NCBI GenBank assembly: GCA_027382625.1 | Contig: JAJKFJ010021923.1 | Span: 186,001 to 250,000 of the forward strand | Direction of reading: 5' to 3' | DNA: 64,000 nt | Source of the DNA: Tetmemena sp. SeJ-2015 | Lineage: Eukaryota; Ciliophora; Spirotrichea; Sporadotrichida; Oxytrichidae | Shown: positions 1-10,645 of the stretch, in pieces | Position numbering within the stretch: the first letter of the stretch is position 1 | Layout: each line of letters begins with the position of its first letter | Translations under genes and position numbers: made by a program | The notes under the pieces: generated by a model | Told to the model about the DNA's origin: nothing | What the model saw: only the letters and a program-made list of their open reading frames with translations | Databases searched by the model: none

Positions 1-422
1 AAATAGTTTAAATTTAGTTTTAATTAAAATTTAATGTTTTTTATTTCGAAGATAGCTTAAATTATATTTTAATGCTAAATAATTTTAGTTGCTTGAACAT
101 AGAATGTGACTAGAAGTGATTATGAAGATTGTGAGTTTATTTGATTCTATTCTCTATCTTCTCGATCTCTGCGAGAAGGTAGTTTTTTGAGATTTTGATA
201 TACTGCTAGCCTGCTTTATTAGTTTTAAGCTGACTTTGCTATTGCTGTCTTCTCTAATTAAAAGCACTGGTGATTCTGATTGCAGAATTTTTCTTATCTT
301 GTTGCATGATATTCAAGGTACTTTGCACCTTCACTTACTCCATTTGGTAGTCATTATACTTATCTCCACTCAGATCCTAAAGCTTCAGATTACTCAAGCT
401 CCTAGAATCAAAATTTTATAGC
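1..422 (-). CDS. Q-rich protein, partial (runs off window start)
   Basis: On the minus strand a frame with TAA/TAG read as Gln stays open from about 422 to the window edge. It contains short charged and Gln-rich stretches (for example MEQVKVQSTLNIMQQDKK and NYLLAEIEKIENRIKQ), the latter suggesting a short coiled coil. No family is recognised. The upstream side (422-600) is AT-rich and lacks a clear start, so the first Met seen (about 342) may be internal to an MDS. The 3' part lies outside the window. Confidence 0.45.
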
Positions 423-1035
423 ACTGAAATATTTTCCAATTTAAAAGCCAGGAAAATATTTTATTAAAGTGTACAGAGCTATCCAAATTCAAATTGTCAA
501 ATCAATTTCAAGCAACGTTCAATTTCTTTTACTAATTATAATTAGCTGTTTAATTTAAATTCTATAATTATTAATTTAAAAGTTATTAATATTTAATAAA
601 TTAAGAATCATTATTCCTTTGATTGGTAGTTTTGCTGTTCTTCCTGCTTATTTGCTAGCTTTCATAATTTTTGAAATAAAATAAACTGGTTTTTGTTTAT
701 TTTTATTTTGGTATAAGTTTTTAAATTTAGTATTAAATATGTAAAATTCAAGTCAAGTTCTTAAAAAGCTCTTGAGAAATTAGCAAAGAAAACAGTTCAA
801 ACTCATATTAAGAACAATTAATAAGCCATGAAATCTTAAAAATCAATGAAATTTAAAATAACAAATAATTCAGATTCTGCAATTATAGTAATCGGCCATT
901 TCAATCCAACGATCAAAATCTATAATTCTTATAATTATAAATGGATTATAATACTCATTCTCAATAAATTATTTAGTTTTGTATTTTTATTATATTCAAA
1001 TTAGTTTACGATATAATGATAAAAATATTTCATAA
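423..1035. other. AT-rich stretch without recognisable gene
   Basis: Very AT-rich, stops in all frames even under the ciliate code, no repeat or motif that I can recognise. Probably intergenic or IES sequence. Confidence 0.4.
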
Positions 1036-1039
1036 TTGG

Positions 1040-2130
1040 TAAGCTTGCTGTCAGTAACCACGGGTCTTGAAACTACTTCAGTTGTCTTAATTTTGGGTAC
1101 ACTTGCAAATTAACTTTATGATAGATTGTTTACTTATTTTTCTTAATAAGTTGGCAGATTTGCCAAGTAGTCGTCAACCTACCCTATAATTTGTCTCTTA
1201 GGCATGTTGGATGAAGACAGCCTTAAATAATAAATATTCTTTCTTGTTAATTAAGAGCGGATAACTTACTAAAGTGAGATATACTTGAAGCTGGTCTCGC
1301 ATTCAAATAATTTTTATTTAGTTTGGATATAATTACCATTTCTATTTTATACTACAATTATTTAATAAGGAATTTAAGCTCTCAGAATAGTTTTATATGA
1401 AGTTTTAATTTAGATTGCTATCTTTTGAAGGAATATTTAGGAAATAGTTAGAGCCCAGATCAGCCTGGCTAATCTCAGTAACAGATCTGCCATTCAACTA
1501 TTGATTAATAAGATTTTAGTTGCATTTTTAATTATGCAAATCATTATTTTTGAATCGTGATGGCTAAAGAATTTAACAATTATCATAAATTTATATTTAT
1601 TATAATTATCCATAAGTTATTTATATTTTCTCAAATTGTATAAATAATAGAAATACTCAATAAAAAAAATAAAAATATGTGAGAATAAAAGAAGTTAGGA
1701 ATGCTCATTTTATATATTCTTGACTGGGGTATCATTCATTTCTTAGGTGTTTTAAATTGAAAATCAAGTGTGAGTTTTGTCTTCATCTAAAACTGCTTGT
1801 AGGACTGCGTTCTCTGAATATCGCTTTGCAACAAACATTCTTAATTTTTGGATGCATTGGAAATAAATTCATTGATTTCCAATTAAAAATACTTTAAAAA
1901 TCATCAATATGATTTAGTTTATGTGAAGTTAAATTATAAATAAATAGTAAAAAATCATCATAATAATAATTGAAAATGCAAAAAGGTATTCTTGCTTTAA
2001 AGCAAATGCAAGTCAGGAGATATACCATAGTCAATAAGCTCTAATAAATACAAACTGCTACTCAAATCCATAATCTCTCAGTTATAATTTAACCATAACT
2101 TAAAAAATATTTTCATTAAAGCTCATATTC
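1040..2130 (+). CDS. possible IES-broken coding region, helical-repeat-like
   Basis: Three plus-strand pieces look coding: about 1040-1290 (VLILGTLANQLYDRLF), about 1435-1545 (EIVRAQISLANLSNR) and about 1775-1890 (LHLKLLVGLRSLNIALQQ), with AT-rich sequence between them. The amphipathic Leu/Ile/Ala pattern resembles ARM/HEAT-type helices, but no family signature is visible and parts of the opposite strand are also open. The pieces could be MDSs of one gene, possibly scrambled. I could not find pointers that join them. Confidence 0.25.
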
Positions 2131-2639
2131 TTAATAAAAAAAATTAAATACACAATTAATTATTATTTTAACGAAAAATAGAGATGCCAATTTAGAGAAC
2201 TATATTTGAGGGATAAAAAGCATTTAAGATGAGGAATCATCACCCCTTTAATTTTCTTCCTTCTTAGTTTTTGCTAAAAAATTAGGGTGTGTTATTTTAT
2301 CATCCAATTAAATTTATACTAAGTTCATATATAATATCCTTTAAATATTGTTTAAAGTATGTTAAATTTATTAAAGCTAAATTTTTATTTGGCATTTACA
2401 TTCAATAAAAAGAATAATGAAAAAAATATAAATTTAAACTCAAGCTCATTAATTTATAAGAAACAAAAGCATAATTTTAGTTATTTTGTATACTTTAATT
2501 TAAAGAGGGAAATTCTAACTGGTAAGTTATGTTTAATGACATATCATTAGTTTAGAAAGGATATTGAGATTTCTTATCTATAGTTTTTATTTAATTTGCA
2601 CTTAAATTATTCTGAAATAATTAAATGAAATACATATTG

Positions 2640-3540
2640 CAATTATAAAAAGGGTGAAAGAAATAAAACTTCTGAAGAAAAAAAATATATGCTCTTTTCT
2701 GATGGAACATTTTACCTATGAACTTGCATATTCTTAAAGCGTTCTTCTTCATTAAGTGGGATTTACTTTTAAAGCGCGGTCATTACTCTTTTCTAAGAGC
2801 CTCTTTGATTGAGGTCTAGCTTTTCTCTCGTGCCTAAACTCATCATGACAGAATGACCAAGCTCGTCTTCTTCAATAATTTCCACGTCTTAATTAATTCG
2901 GCCTAAGTATTCCTTGCTGAAGTTTTTATTTTATTGATAACCCTAGAATATAAATAAATTGCTTTTCTTGCGGTTTACTCATTAAGTTTGATTGTTTCAC
3001 ACCCTGCTCCTAATTTACTCTCTCCTGTTATTTTCCTTTTCCCAAGAACATTAATAAATTTTTATCTTAAGAGTAAAGCTGTTTGAGGTCTTTGTTGCTA
3101 TTTGAGATAGGCAGAACTGTTGCTGATGCCTCCACCACTGACTCTGATGACTTTGTAAATCTTTTTCCTGTGTGCTAATGTGTGAGGATCCTAGTTTTAG
3201 TAGTACTGCTTGTAATCTTGGCTGGACTGCACATCGGTAGGAATACTCTGAAACTACTGCTGCTTGTTTCCAGTCAGAAGAGACCCAAACTTATTCTAGG
3301 AGCCTAGATTCCTGGTTGAACTTACTAAACTCCAAAATTTAATCATCTATAATTTATTAGTGCTTCTTTAGGTTTACTAATCCTTATTGATTTTAGTTTG
3401 AGTTTATTTCTACATTTACCGAGAGGCCATTCATTCCTAAATTCTTTTGCCCTTTATCTAAGTTTTTATCTTGGGCTTTTATTTGTGACGAAACTTTCAT
3501 ATTTATCTCAATGTTAGTAGATCTGAAAAATAAAATAAAA
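2640..3540 (-). CDS. Q/S-rich protein segment, probable continuation of the gene at 3707-5022
   Basis: A minus-strand frame starting near 3515 (IEINMKVSSQIKAQDKN) is open for about 170 codons with many TAA/TAG Gln codons. A second frame near 2925-2700 (KEYLGRINQDVEIIEEDE, then SVMMSLGTREKLDLNQRG) follows after a frame break around 2935-2975, where a GCAAG direct repeat flanks AT-rich sequence. Composition matches the segment upstream on the same strand, and only about 170 bp of AT-rich sequence separates them. They are therefore probably one gene interrupted by an IES. No domain recognised. Confidence 0.45.
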
Positions 3541-3706
3541 TCCTTTTTCAAATCTAATATTAAACTTATATATCTACTTGTTGAATCTTGATTTCAAGAA
3601 ATAAAATAACAACTCTAATTATATCATTGATCATCATTTATTTGATTTTAATCTCAAATACTATTAAATTGAAACCGCAAGTCTCTCTTTCTGAGTTTTG
3701 TAGAGA

Positions 3707-5022
3707 TCAATTGTGCTCAGAACTTCTCAAATTAGCCAGAGAGTATGATCTTTTCACAAGCTTGTTAGAGAGCTTTTAAGATCCTGCCCCTAGATAGTTT
3801 TAAGAAACCCTCTTAAACTAAGGATCTTAAAACTTTAACCTCTGCGATTCTTTACTCTTAATTCTCAAATCAGAATCGTCATGGCAACCCTTCTGCTAAA
3901 TCTCTACTGTGAGTTTTTCATAAGTTTAGACTCTCTCACTGAAGTTTGCATCTTAACTCTTCTGAGGCCCAAAACTCTTTCCCAAGCTTTTGCCTTGCCT
4001 TCTGAAATGGTAGCTCCTCCTCTATTCTTAAAAATAATACTGCATTAGCTAGCTTAGAATCAACCATCCTCCTCGTGGGACCTTCAACTTAGCAAGACCT
4101 TCTTTTGCTATGCAAATTCTAGAAAGCAATCTATCTCTAGTCTGGGACTATTTATTGATTGGATGATGGGCTTGAAGATTTTGCCTTTGATCTACCAAAT
4201 AATTCTTAGACTCTTCTTATTATAGATGCAGTGGCTCATTTCCGTTGCTTAAGAAATCTCCATTTGTATGAAGCAAAGCTACTTAAGCACCTTATTTAGT
4301 ATTAATTAGTTTCACAGATTAGTTGCTTTTCTCTCTATTGATTAATGGGGTGTTCATTTAACTTTTACTGTTTGAGTTAAAAGTAGAGGAGCTTTCTGAT
4401 ACCAGTTAACTCTAATTTAGATGTGTGGTGCCATCGCCTTTCCCCTCCTATAATTTTTATACTTAAGACTTAAAATCATAGATCATTATAAAACTGCAAG
4501 GTTCCTGATTCTCTCTTACTAGAAGTGGAAGTTTTGAGAAATGGATTTTCAAGAACTTTAGTAGGCTGCTAAAATGCTTGGAAAGTCTAGCTCACTCTAA
4601 TTTTAGAGCCAGCATTTGAGTTCCTTGACTCTTTCAACTCCTCTACAGGTAAAAGAGGATTTGCTCGAGATGGGAAGAAGCTGATAGTTTGTGATTTATT
4701 TCTAAGCTGTTTTTTCTTCTTCTCTTCAAGTGCAACATCAATGACAGTCCTCACTAATTTAGCAGAGTACTTTGTGGGGTTGGCATTGCTAGAGTAGATA
4801 ATCTTCTCCTTCTTAGATCTGAAGAACCTTCTGTTGTTAAACTCAGAGATTCTTGATTTTTGTCCACTCTCTTATGTCCATTTTTTTAGTGTTGAGACTT
4901 TTTCTTCTTCCTCATCTTCCTGGCCTTCTAAATCAGATTCTGGGATTTTGAACAAAGCAGCAGGTTCCTCTAATACAATCAAATGAATTCAATAACTTAC
5001 AAAATCTAGAAGACTTTTTCAT
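3707..5022 (-). CDS. hydrophilic Ser/Gln/Lys-rich protein of unknown function
   Basis: ATG at 5022-5020 opens MKKSSRF, followed by a GT-AG intron (5000-4970). The frame then continues QEPAALFKIPESDLEGQ and an acidic EDEEEEK stretch. A frame change near 4450-4490 is explained by a small eliminated segment or intron (repeats TTATA and ATGAT lie there). The second frame then stays open for about 240 codons to TGA at 3709-3707. Composition is Gln, Ser, Asn and Lys with no hydrophobic segment. The family is unknown. The TGA at 3707 may itself lie in an IES, with the coding segment at 2640-3540 being the true C-terminus. Confidence 0.55.
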
Positions 5023-5249
5023 CATTCTTTAAAATGTAGATTGCCCAGGCATATTAATGGTATCACCAAGTCAGTAAAACATTTTGTTCCATTAAATTAA
5101 CAAATAAAAAAATACAAGTTTTGGAAGATGAACTTTATCTTTTATGCTTAACTTTGATTTAATTGTATTTTAAAAGTATTTTTTAGATAAAAAGATGAAC
5201 TCTTTCACAGAATAATCTTAGATTTATTTGTTGACACTTTTACACTTTT

Positions 5250-5738
5250 TTACAATTTAAATATAAGCATTTGATATTTTAGTTCTCTTGATCTTTGCTC
5301 TTTTTGGCTTTGACTTGTTGCCTTTGTTGGAGCTTGTGCAAGAAACTCACATCTCTTTGTGATTGAGCAAGCAGGAAGTCGAGTTTCTGAATATCCTGAT
5401 CGCATGCAGATTGAGCAGCTAAAGAATAATACTAAGATTTCAGTTGATGAAATTACCTTGATGCAATTTATAGCTCTATTCATAAGGTTGAAGGGATCTA
5501 GGGTTTTGTGAAGGATGGACTCCACCTACTTCAACTTCTTGAGCTTGAAACCTCTTTTGAAGGATCTGTCGCAGGATAAGCAGCTTTAGATTTGCAGATT
5601 CGCACTCCCTACCAATTACAAATCAGTCTTCCCAAAATATCCAAATCAATTAACCTTACTTGAATCGCGATAGCAGTCTGTGCAGTACAAACAACTGCAA
5701 TCAACCAAAACACAACCTTGATTCACTATATTTAATTA
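5250..5738 (-). CDS. small spliced protein with coiled-coil C-terminus
   Basis: On the minus strand two likely GT-AG introns (about 5662-5612, and about 39 nt near 5456-5418) join three coding pieces. One frame reads ECESANLKLLILRQILQKRF, a Gln/Pro linker, then IQKLDFLLAQSQRDVSFLHK and a basic tail. This frame is preferred because removing the second intron keeps it open. An alternative frame stops at 5349-5347. No start codon is visible in the preferred frame, so the 5' end may lie in another MDS. No family recognised. Confidence 0.4.
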
Positions 5739-6215
5739 TATTCAATTATTTTATTAAAACATTTTCTTATAATTATGAAATTAATATATTTTTTATTAAA
5801 AAATAAATTGATTTTCTATATTGAGTTACAAGAAATGTTAAATTACCAATGCATATTGCGCATTTGAACTTCTGTGAAAAACTTTCCATTTCAGCTAACG
5901 AATTTTCTAATTAATTTAAAAATTCAATTTTGATTTAACTCTTCTCTCCTTCAGATGATTATTATGGTCTAAACAAATACTTCTAAGACTATCATATTAA
6001 GGGTTTCATCTTATTTTTAAAGTTTATAATTTATTGAATATTTTTTATACGACAATAAATTAATTTTTTAATTGTTAAGTTGCTTGATTTGGTGGGAAAC
6101 TTGTATTAAAATTTTATTAATGAAGCAGACAAATATGTACGTTAAAGATTTAAAAAATTACTCCTTACCTCGAAATGTGAGGTTCGACCTCACCAAGCAA
6201 TCCAACTAACTTAAT
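5739..6215. other. AT-rich spacer with a strong hairpin
   Basis: No reading frame of note. It contains a perfect 6-bp stem with a GTTCGAC-type loop at about 6177-6193, and AGTTGCTTGATTTGGTG at about 6078 pairs imperfectly with CACCAAGCAATCCAACT at 6190-6206. See findings. Confidence 0.4.
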
Positions 6216-9200
6216 ATGCAAACATATCCCTTCCAGAAGTAAGTCTCTTTCCAATTCACCAATCCTCACTATTTTGGAATTCTTAAACTTACAGTCTTTG
6301 ATACTTTGAAATTTAGAAAATTAACCTTGACACCTTGACTTTTGATTGTAATTAAAGCTCTTTTTATAGTTTGCAATTAGTTTCTCCAACACAAAAATCA
6401 CTCAGATCTCCAAAGACTTCTTTAAAAACATTCAATCAGTATTCTTCAAACACTAAAGTAGCAACTCCCTCCTCCTCTTCTTAACTTCAAGCACCCACTC
6501 CAAGTTCACAGATAATTGACTTCAAGAAATCAAACTGGGCTTCTCAGTCTAAGTTGCAGGACTTCACTTATAACTCCCAGCTAAAAAGGTCTCTCAAGCA
6601 AATTACTCATGCAAATTCGTCCTCAAAGAAGACTAACTAGCTACTCAAAAATGCTCGAAACACTTCCAATAACAGCACTCACAACTCCAATTATGTCTTT
6701 ATATTTTAATTCTAAAGCCAAAATCAAGGACATCTATTTATTTTTACGCTCTAGAATTGTGCCAATCAGCAACTACGAGATCCATCACTAGTCTCTCCGC
6801 TATTTATACCTAAAAATTTAATCAAAAATTAAATTATAGGGGGGGGACGGAAGTGCACCTCCACCCCCTTTTAATGGTCAAAATCGCCCAAAAATCTACC
6901 TTAAAGGCCGAAATCGGCCAAAAATGCCAAAAAATTAAGAGTTTTTGGCCTTCGAAATTTCTCTTTGAGGGTCAAATTTCATGATTTATTTTTTTCAAAA
7001 ATTCTCGCAAAATTTTTGTGTTCAAGTTTTTTATAATTTAAACCATTTGAAAATAATTTAACTATTTTTTAAAAATAAGGAAAAATTTTGTAAGATATTC
7101 AATCAGTACCAGACAAAAATTCTAAAATAATTTTAAAAGAAAACAAATATAGGCCCTTAATTTTTTATAAGTTAAATGAAGCCATTTAATAAGATATCTA
7201 TAAAATATAAGTTACGAGAACGGAACTCAAAAGAGAAATTTTTTTTTTATAGAAAATTTATTTATTTAAAGAGAACTAAAAAGTGCCATTTAATTCAAAT
7301 CAAGAAATTATCTAAAAAAAGCAGGAATAAGGTTATCAAACTCCCTGATTTAAAAAGGAGGGGAAGCTCTTTGCACAAATTCATTTTATAAAAGATAGCA
7401 AGCTTTATTTACGATTTTGATAAAAAAGCATTTAAACTTCTAGAAATCATTGAAAATACTTCCACCTATTTTTATAATAATTTCTTAAGCTCACTTTTTT
7501 TTAAGAAGAAAAATAAAAAAAAGGAAAAAAATTCAAAAGTAAATTCAGTCAAAATTTAAAAGGTGATTTGAGTCCCAAAAAACAATTGAAAATATTATAT
7601 CCAAAAAATAAGTTCTTGATTAAAAAAAAAAAAAAATTTTTTTGCAAAAAATTTAAATAATGAATTTAACCCTCAAGAAATTTCAAAAGTTTCAAAAAAA
7701 CTCTTAATTTATTTGGCATTTTTGGCCCAATTTCGGCCTAATGGACGATTTTTGGGCTATTTTGACCATAAAAAGGGGGGGAGGTGCACTTCCGTCCCCC
7801 CCCCCCAAATTATATATTAAATTGAAATGGATTTAATGGTTCGCTGTAAAGTGTTTCAGAATTATTCAATAATTAGATTCAGTATCAAATTCTAAGAACT
7901 TTAAATTTTTGCAACTCTAGTGTGCTTATTTTGAGTTATAAGAGACATTGGTTTCATAAAAAAAGAATTGTGATTACCTTAAATTGTGTAAATAATATCT
8001 ATCTACTTAGAGGGGCTATCAAGATGATTAAACAAGAAACTCATATTATTTTTAGATAAGCAAATCGAGGAGTGCTTAAGTTTTTTTTCAAATGTCACCA
8101 AGTTGCAAGTCTTCATTTATTGATATAACCAATTTCAGATTTAAAATAAAGTTTAAACTATATTATTTTAACAAAGCTAAGGAAAATGCATTCCCTTGCT
8201 AAGATGATTCAATCAGAAATATAATTTAACTTATAAAGATAAAATCATAATTAAATAATTTTAAATAAAAACAATATATTAGCTGTCCATTAATTTGCTT
8301 ATATTAATTTTGTTGAAATGAAGGCCTGCTGTTGAAGTAAGATGGATTCAATATAATTTAATATAAGTTACGAGAATGAAGAACTGAAAAGAATGAATAC
8401 TGCTCTGTCATTTTATGATATAGAAAGAGATAAATTATTTATTTAAATTGACTGCAACTCAAAACAATGATGCCATCATTCCTCAACATCAAACATTTAT
8501 CATAGAATAAAAGCAGGAATAAGTTAATCAAACTCCCAAAAATAAGATAAGAAAATCAATAGGAGAGGTATCAGGCAGGAGAAGCTCTTCAAGCAAGCAA
8601 ATTCAGTTCTAGGATCTTACAAATCGATCAAATTTATATTCCATTTTTTTCCTTTATAAATAATCAAACGTAAAGCAAATCCAAGAAGCATCCTCTCGAA
8701 AATACTTAAATTTCATTTTTCATTTTTAATAAATGCTAAATATTTCTGTGTATTATAAATATCAAACATTTAATTTTATTAATTTATGAATACGATACAT
8801 AAAAATCAAAAGCTGCAACAAAGAATGAAAAATAGAAAAGCAAGAAGAGTAAAAATTCTTCAAAAGTTACAGTCAAGTCTTTGTTTGATTCGTCAAATCA
8901 GGCCAAAATGCAAAGCAATTAGAAAAATATTATAGTGCCAGAGAAAAGACTAAGTTCGTAAGATATTAAACATGATCCATTAACAAATAAAATATTAAGT
9001 TTAAAAATGTCAAAATAATCTCTAATAAAAAAAATGATTTAAAAGTTTTCAGTCTTATATATTTTTTAAGCAAAAGTATTTAATAAAATATATTGCTTTT
9101 AATTTCTATAAAGAAGGTCATTCTTGGTCTGACCAAGAAATTTTATTCTGATTCTTTGTACTATTTACAGTTTGATTGAAACTTATGATGACTTTTTAAA

Positions 9201-10500
9201 TTAAAAAATTTTAGTTCCTCTTTTCAATAATTAAATTAAAAAGAATTGATTTTCATATAACATATTTTTGTTGATCCCCAGTTTTTGAACATATAAAAGG
9301 ATGGGAATAAAAACTAGGAAGTGTAAACAGTGAAAGTACGGTTATTTATAATTATGTTTGTTCTCTCCTCGCAAGCAATAGGATAAACCTCAAATTGTAA
9401 TAATTTCAGATTCCCAGCATATTTCTGATTCAAGGAAAACTCTCGCTCACAATTCTCAAATATAAAGCATCATAAAAGATAATCCCTTCACTTCCAAAAA
9501 GAAAAATTATTATTTAATGTTGACGATCAAAGCAGCAATCATAGCCTTTCATTTTAATTTTAAACATAAGAAATATATATATTTGTATCCTTTCAAAGAG
9601 AACCTCATCTTCCGATCACAAGTAAAACAACAAAAATAAGTTGATTTAAAAGTACGAGAACCCCATAAAATAATTACTAAAGAAATAGAAACTCAAAAAA
9701 GATATAAAAGAGATAAACAATGATACTATAGATTCATCTTAGAGCAACTTTTATTCAGCAGAGCAGTTAAGAACTCCAGAAAAAGGATTTTTAGTAAATG
9801 AAATAAAACCCTTTGAGATTAATGAGGATTACTAATCTTAGCTTGTACCTGAGCATAGGGTATTTGAAGGACCAGCTAGAGATAATTCAATAAAGATTCA
9901 AGAACCACAAATAATATCCAAGAATATCTAGATTATTCATCCTTATATAAATAATGTAAGAGTTATTTTGAGTTACGAACCTTTTAAAAAGTCAAATTAT
10001 TTTGCAAAAAGTGAATTTCAAAGATTATATTTAGTAATTTAAACTAATCAACATAAAATAACTTCGTCATATTAACTCGATGATAAATTAAATACCTAAT
10101 CTAAAATACTTCACTCTAATCATTTTTCTTTATAATCAGCAATTATATTTTATGGTTATTAAAAATATTAATTTCAATTGAGAAAATTTTGTTGTATAAC
10201 AATATAATTTTAATGATTTTTTTAGTAAAAAATGAATTGAATTGGATATTTGCGAAATAATTTTTATCCTGAGAAGTTGATAGTGCCTGAGAGTTAAAGT
10301 GAAGAGCTTAGCAATTATAGAACTTCTATTATGAAGCACGAGATGATGACCAAGCAACTCAAGGTACAAAAAAAGAAACTTTCCTTTTTTATAACAGCTT
10401 AGCTAAATCATGGAACAGACTGAAATCAAAACATCTAACACTTCCTTTATTATTCCTAGAAAAATTTAAATTAAAATAACACATTAAAAATTTATTCTTT
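6216..10500 (+). CDS. Ser/Gln/Asn-rich protein gene interrupted by a transposon-like element
   Basis: ATG at 6216 (MQTYPFQ) is followed by a GT-AG intron 6239-6369, after which the frame reads QLVSPTQKSLRSPKTSLK and a Ser/Thr/Asn-rich stretch to about 6810. Coding character resumes on the same strand at about 8360 (ENEELKRMNTALSFYDIERD), 8790-9040 (KVTVKSLFDSSNQAK), 9350-9500, 9620-9950 (VFEGPARDNSIKIQEPQI) and 10250-10470, the last with a 34-nt GT-AG intron before CTTAGCTAAATC. AT-rich IES-like blocks separate these pieces. No catalytic domain is seen. No TGA stop is clear before the next gene starts at 10646, so the end is approximate. It could be two genes. Confidence 0.45.
6831..7814. mobile_element. 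968-bp terminal-inverted-repeat element with 8-bp target duplication
   Basis: The element spans 6839-7806. Its ends are G-run/C-run followed by ACGGAAGTGCACCTCC on the left and the reverse complement on the right. The inverted repeat continues imperfectly for about 130 bp, including TGGTCAAAAT, GGCCGAAAT and GCCAAAAATGCCAAA. The octamer AAATTATA lies immediately outside both ends (6831-6838 and 7807-7814), the expected target-site duplication. 8-bp duplications are typical of hAT-type and some other DNA transposons. No transposase-like frame is present, so it is probably a non-autonomous (MITE-like) element. It lacks the C4A4 telomere-like ends expected of the TBE elements of Oxytricha. Confidence 0.85.
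7165..7480 (+). pseudogene. gene fragment inside the inverted-repeat element, related to 8330-8720
   Basis: The interior of the element resembles host sequence 1.2 kb downstream. Shared strings in the same order include ATATAAGTTACGAGAA, AATTATTTATTTAAA-like sequence, AAGCAGGAATAAG followed by TTA.TCAAACTCCC, and GGGAAGCTCTT. In one frame the peptides KSRNKVIKLP (element) and KSRNKLIKLP (host) match. The element copy is degenerate, with long A and T runs. Confidence 0.65.
7815..8325. repeat. non-coding stretch containing one copy of a dispersed repeat
   Basis: About 7995-8150 resembles about 55620-55775: shared pieces are AAGAAACTC.TATTATT, TAAGCAA.TCGA and GAAGTTGCAA-type sequence before TTCATTTATT/CCATTTATT. 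Otherwise AT-rich with no supported gene. Confidence 0.45.
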
Positions 10501-10645
10501 AAAAATAATTAAGGATAAAATTTAAAAATAAAGATTCATTGTTATTTATTGAGAACTAACTATACTTAAAGTTAATTTTAGCTCTCATTTCATAAATTAA
10601 AGTTTAAGATGATGAGATGAACTCATATAAATTTAATTGCAAATA

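Noticed and set aside
7176..7391. Basic 71-codon frame in the inverted-repeat element as a transposase
   Set aside because: Too short, Lys-rich from A runs, no DDE or zinc-finger pattern. Better explained as decayed host sequence.
6839..7806. TBE-type transposon of Oxytricha
   Set aside because: No C4A4-type terminal repeats, no 42-kDa transposase-like frame, and an 8-bp rather than 3-bp target duplication.
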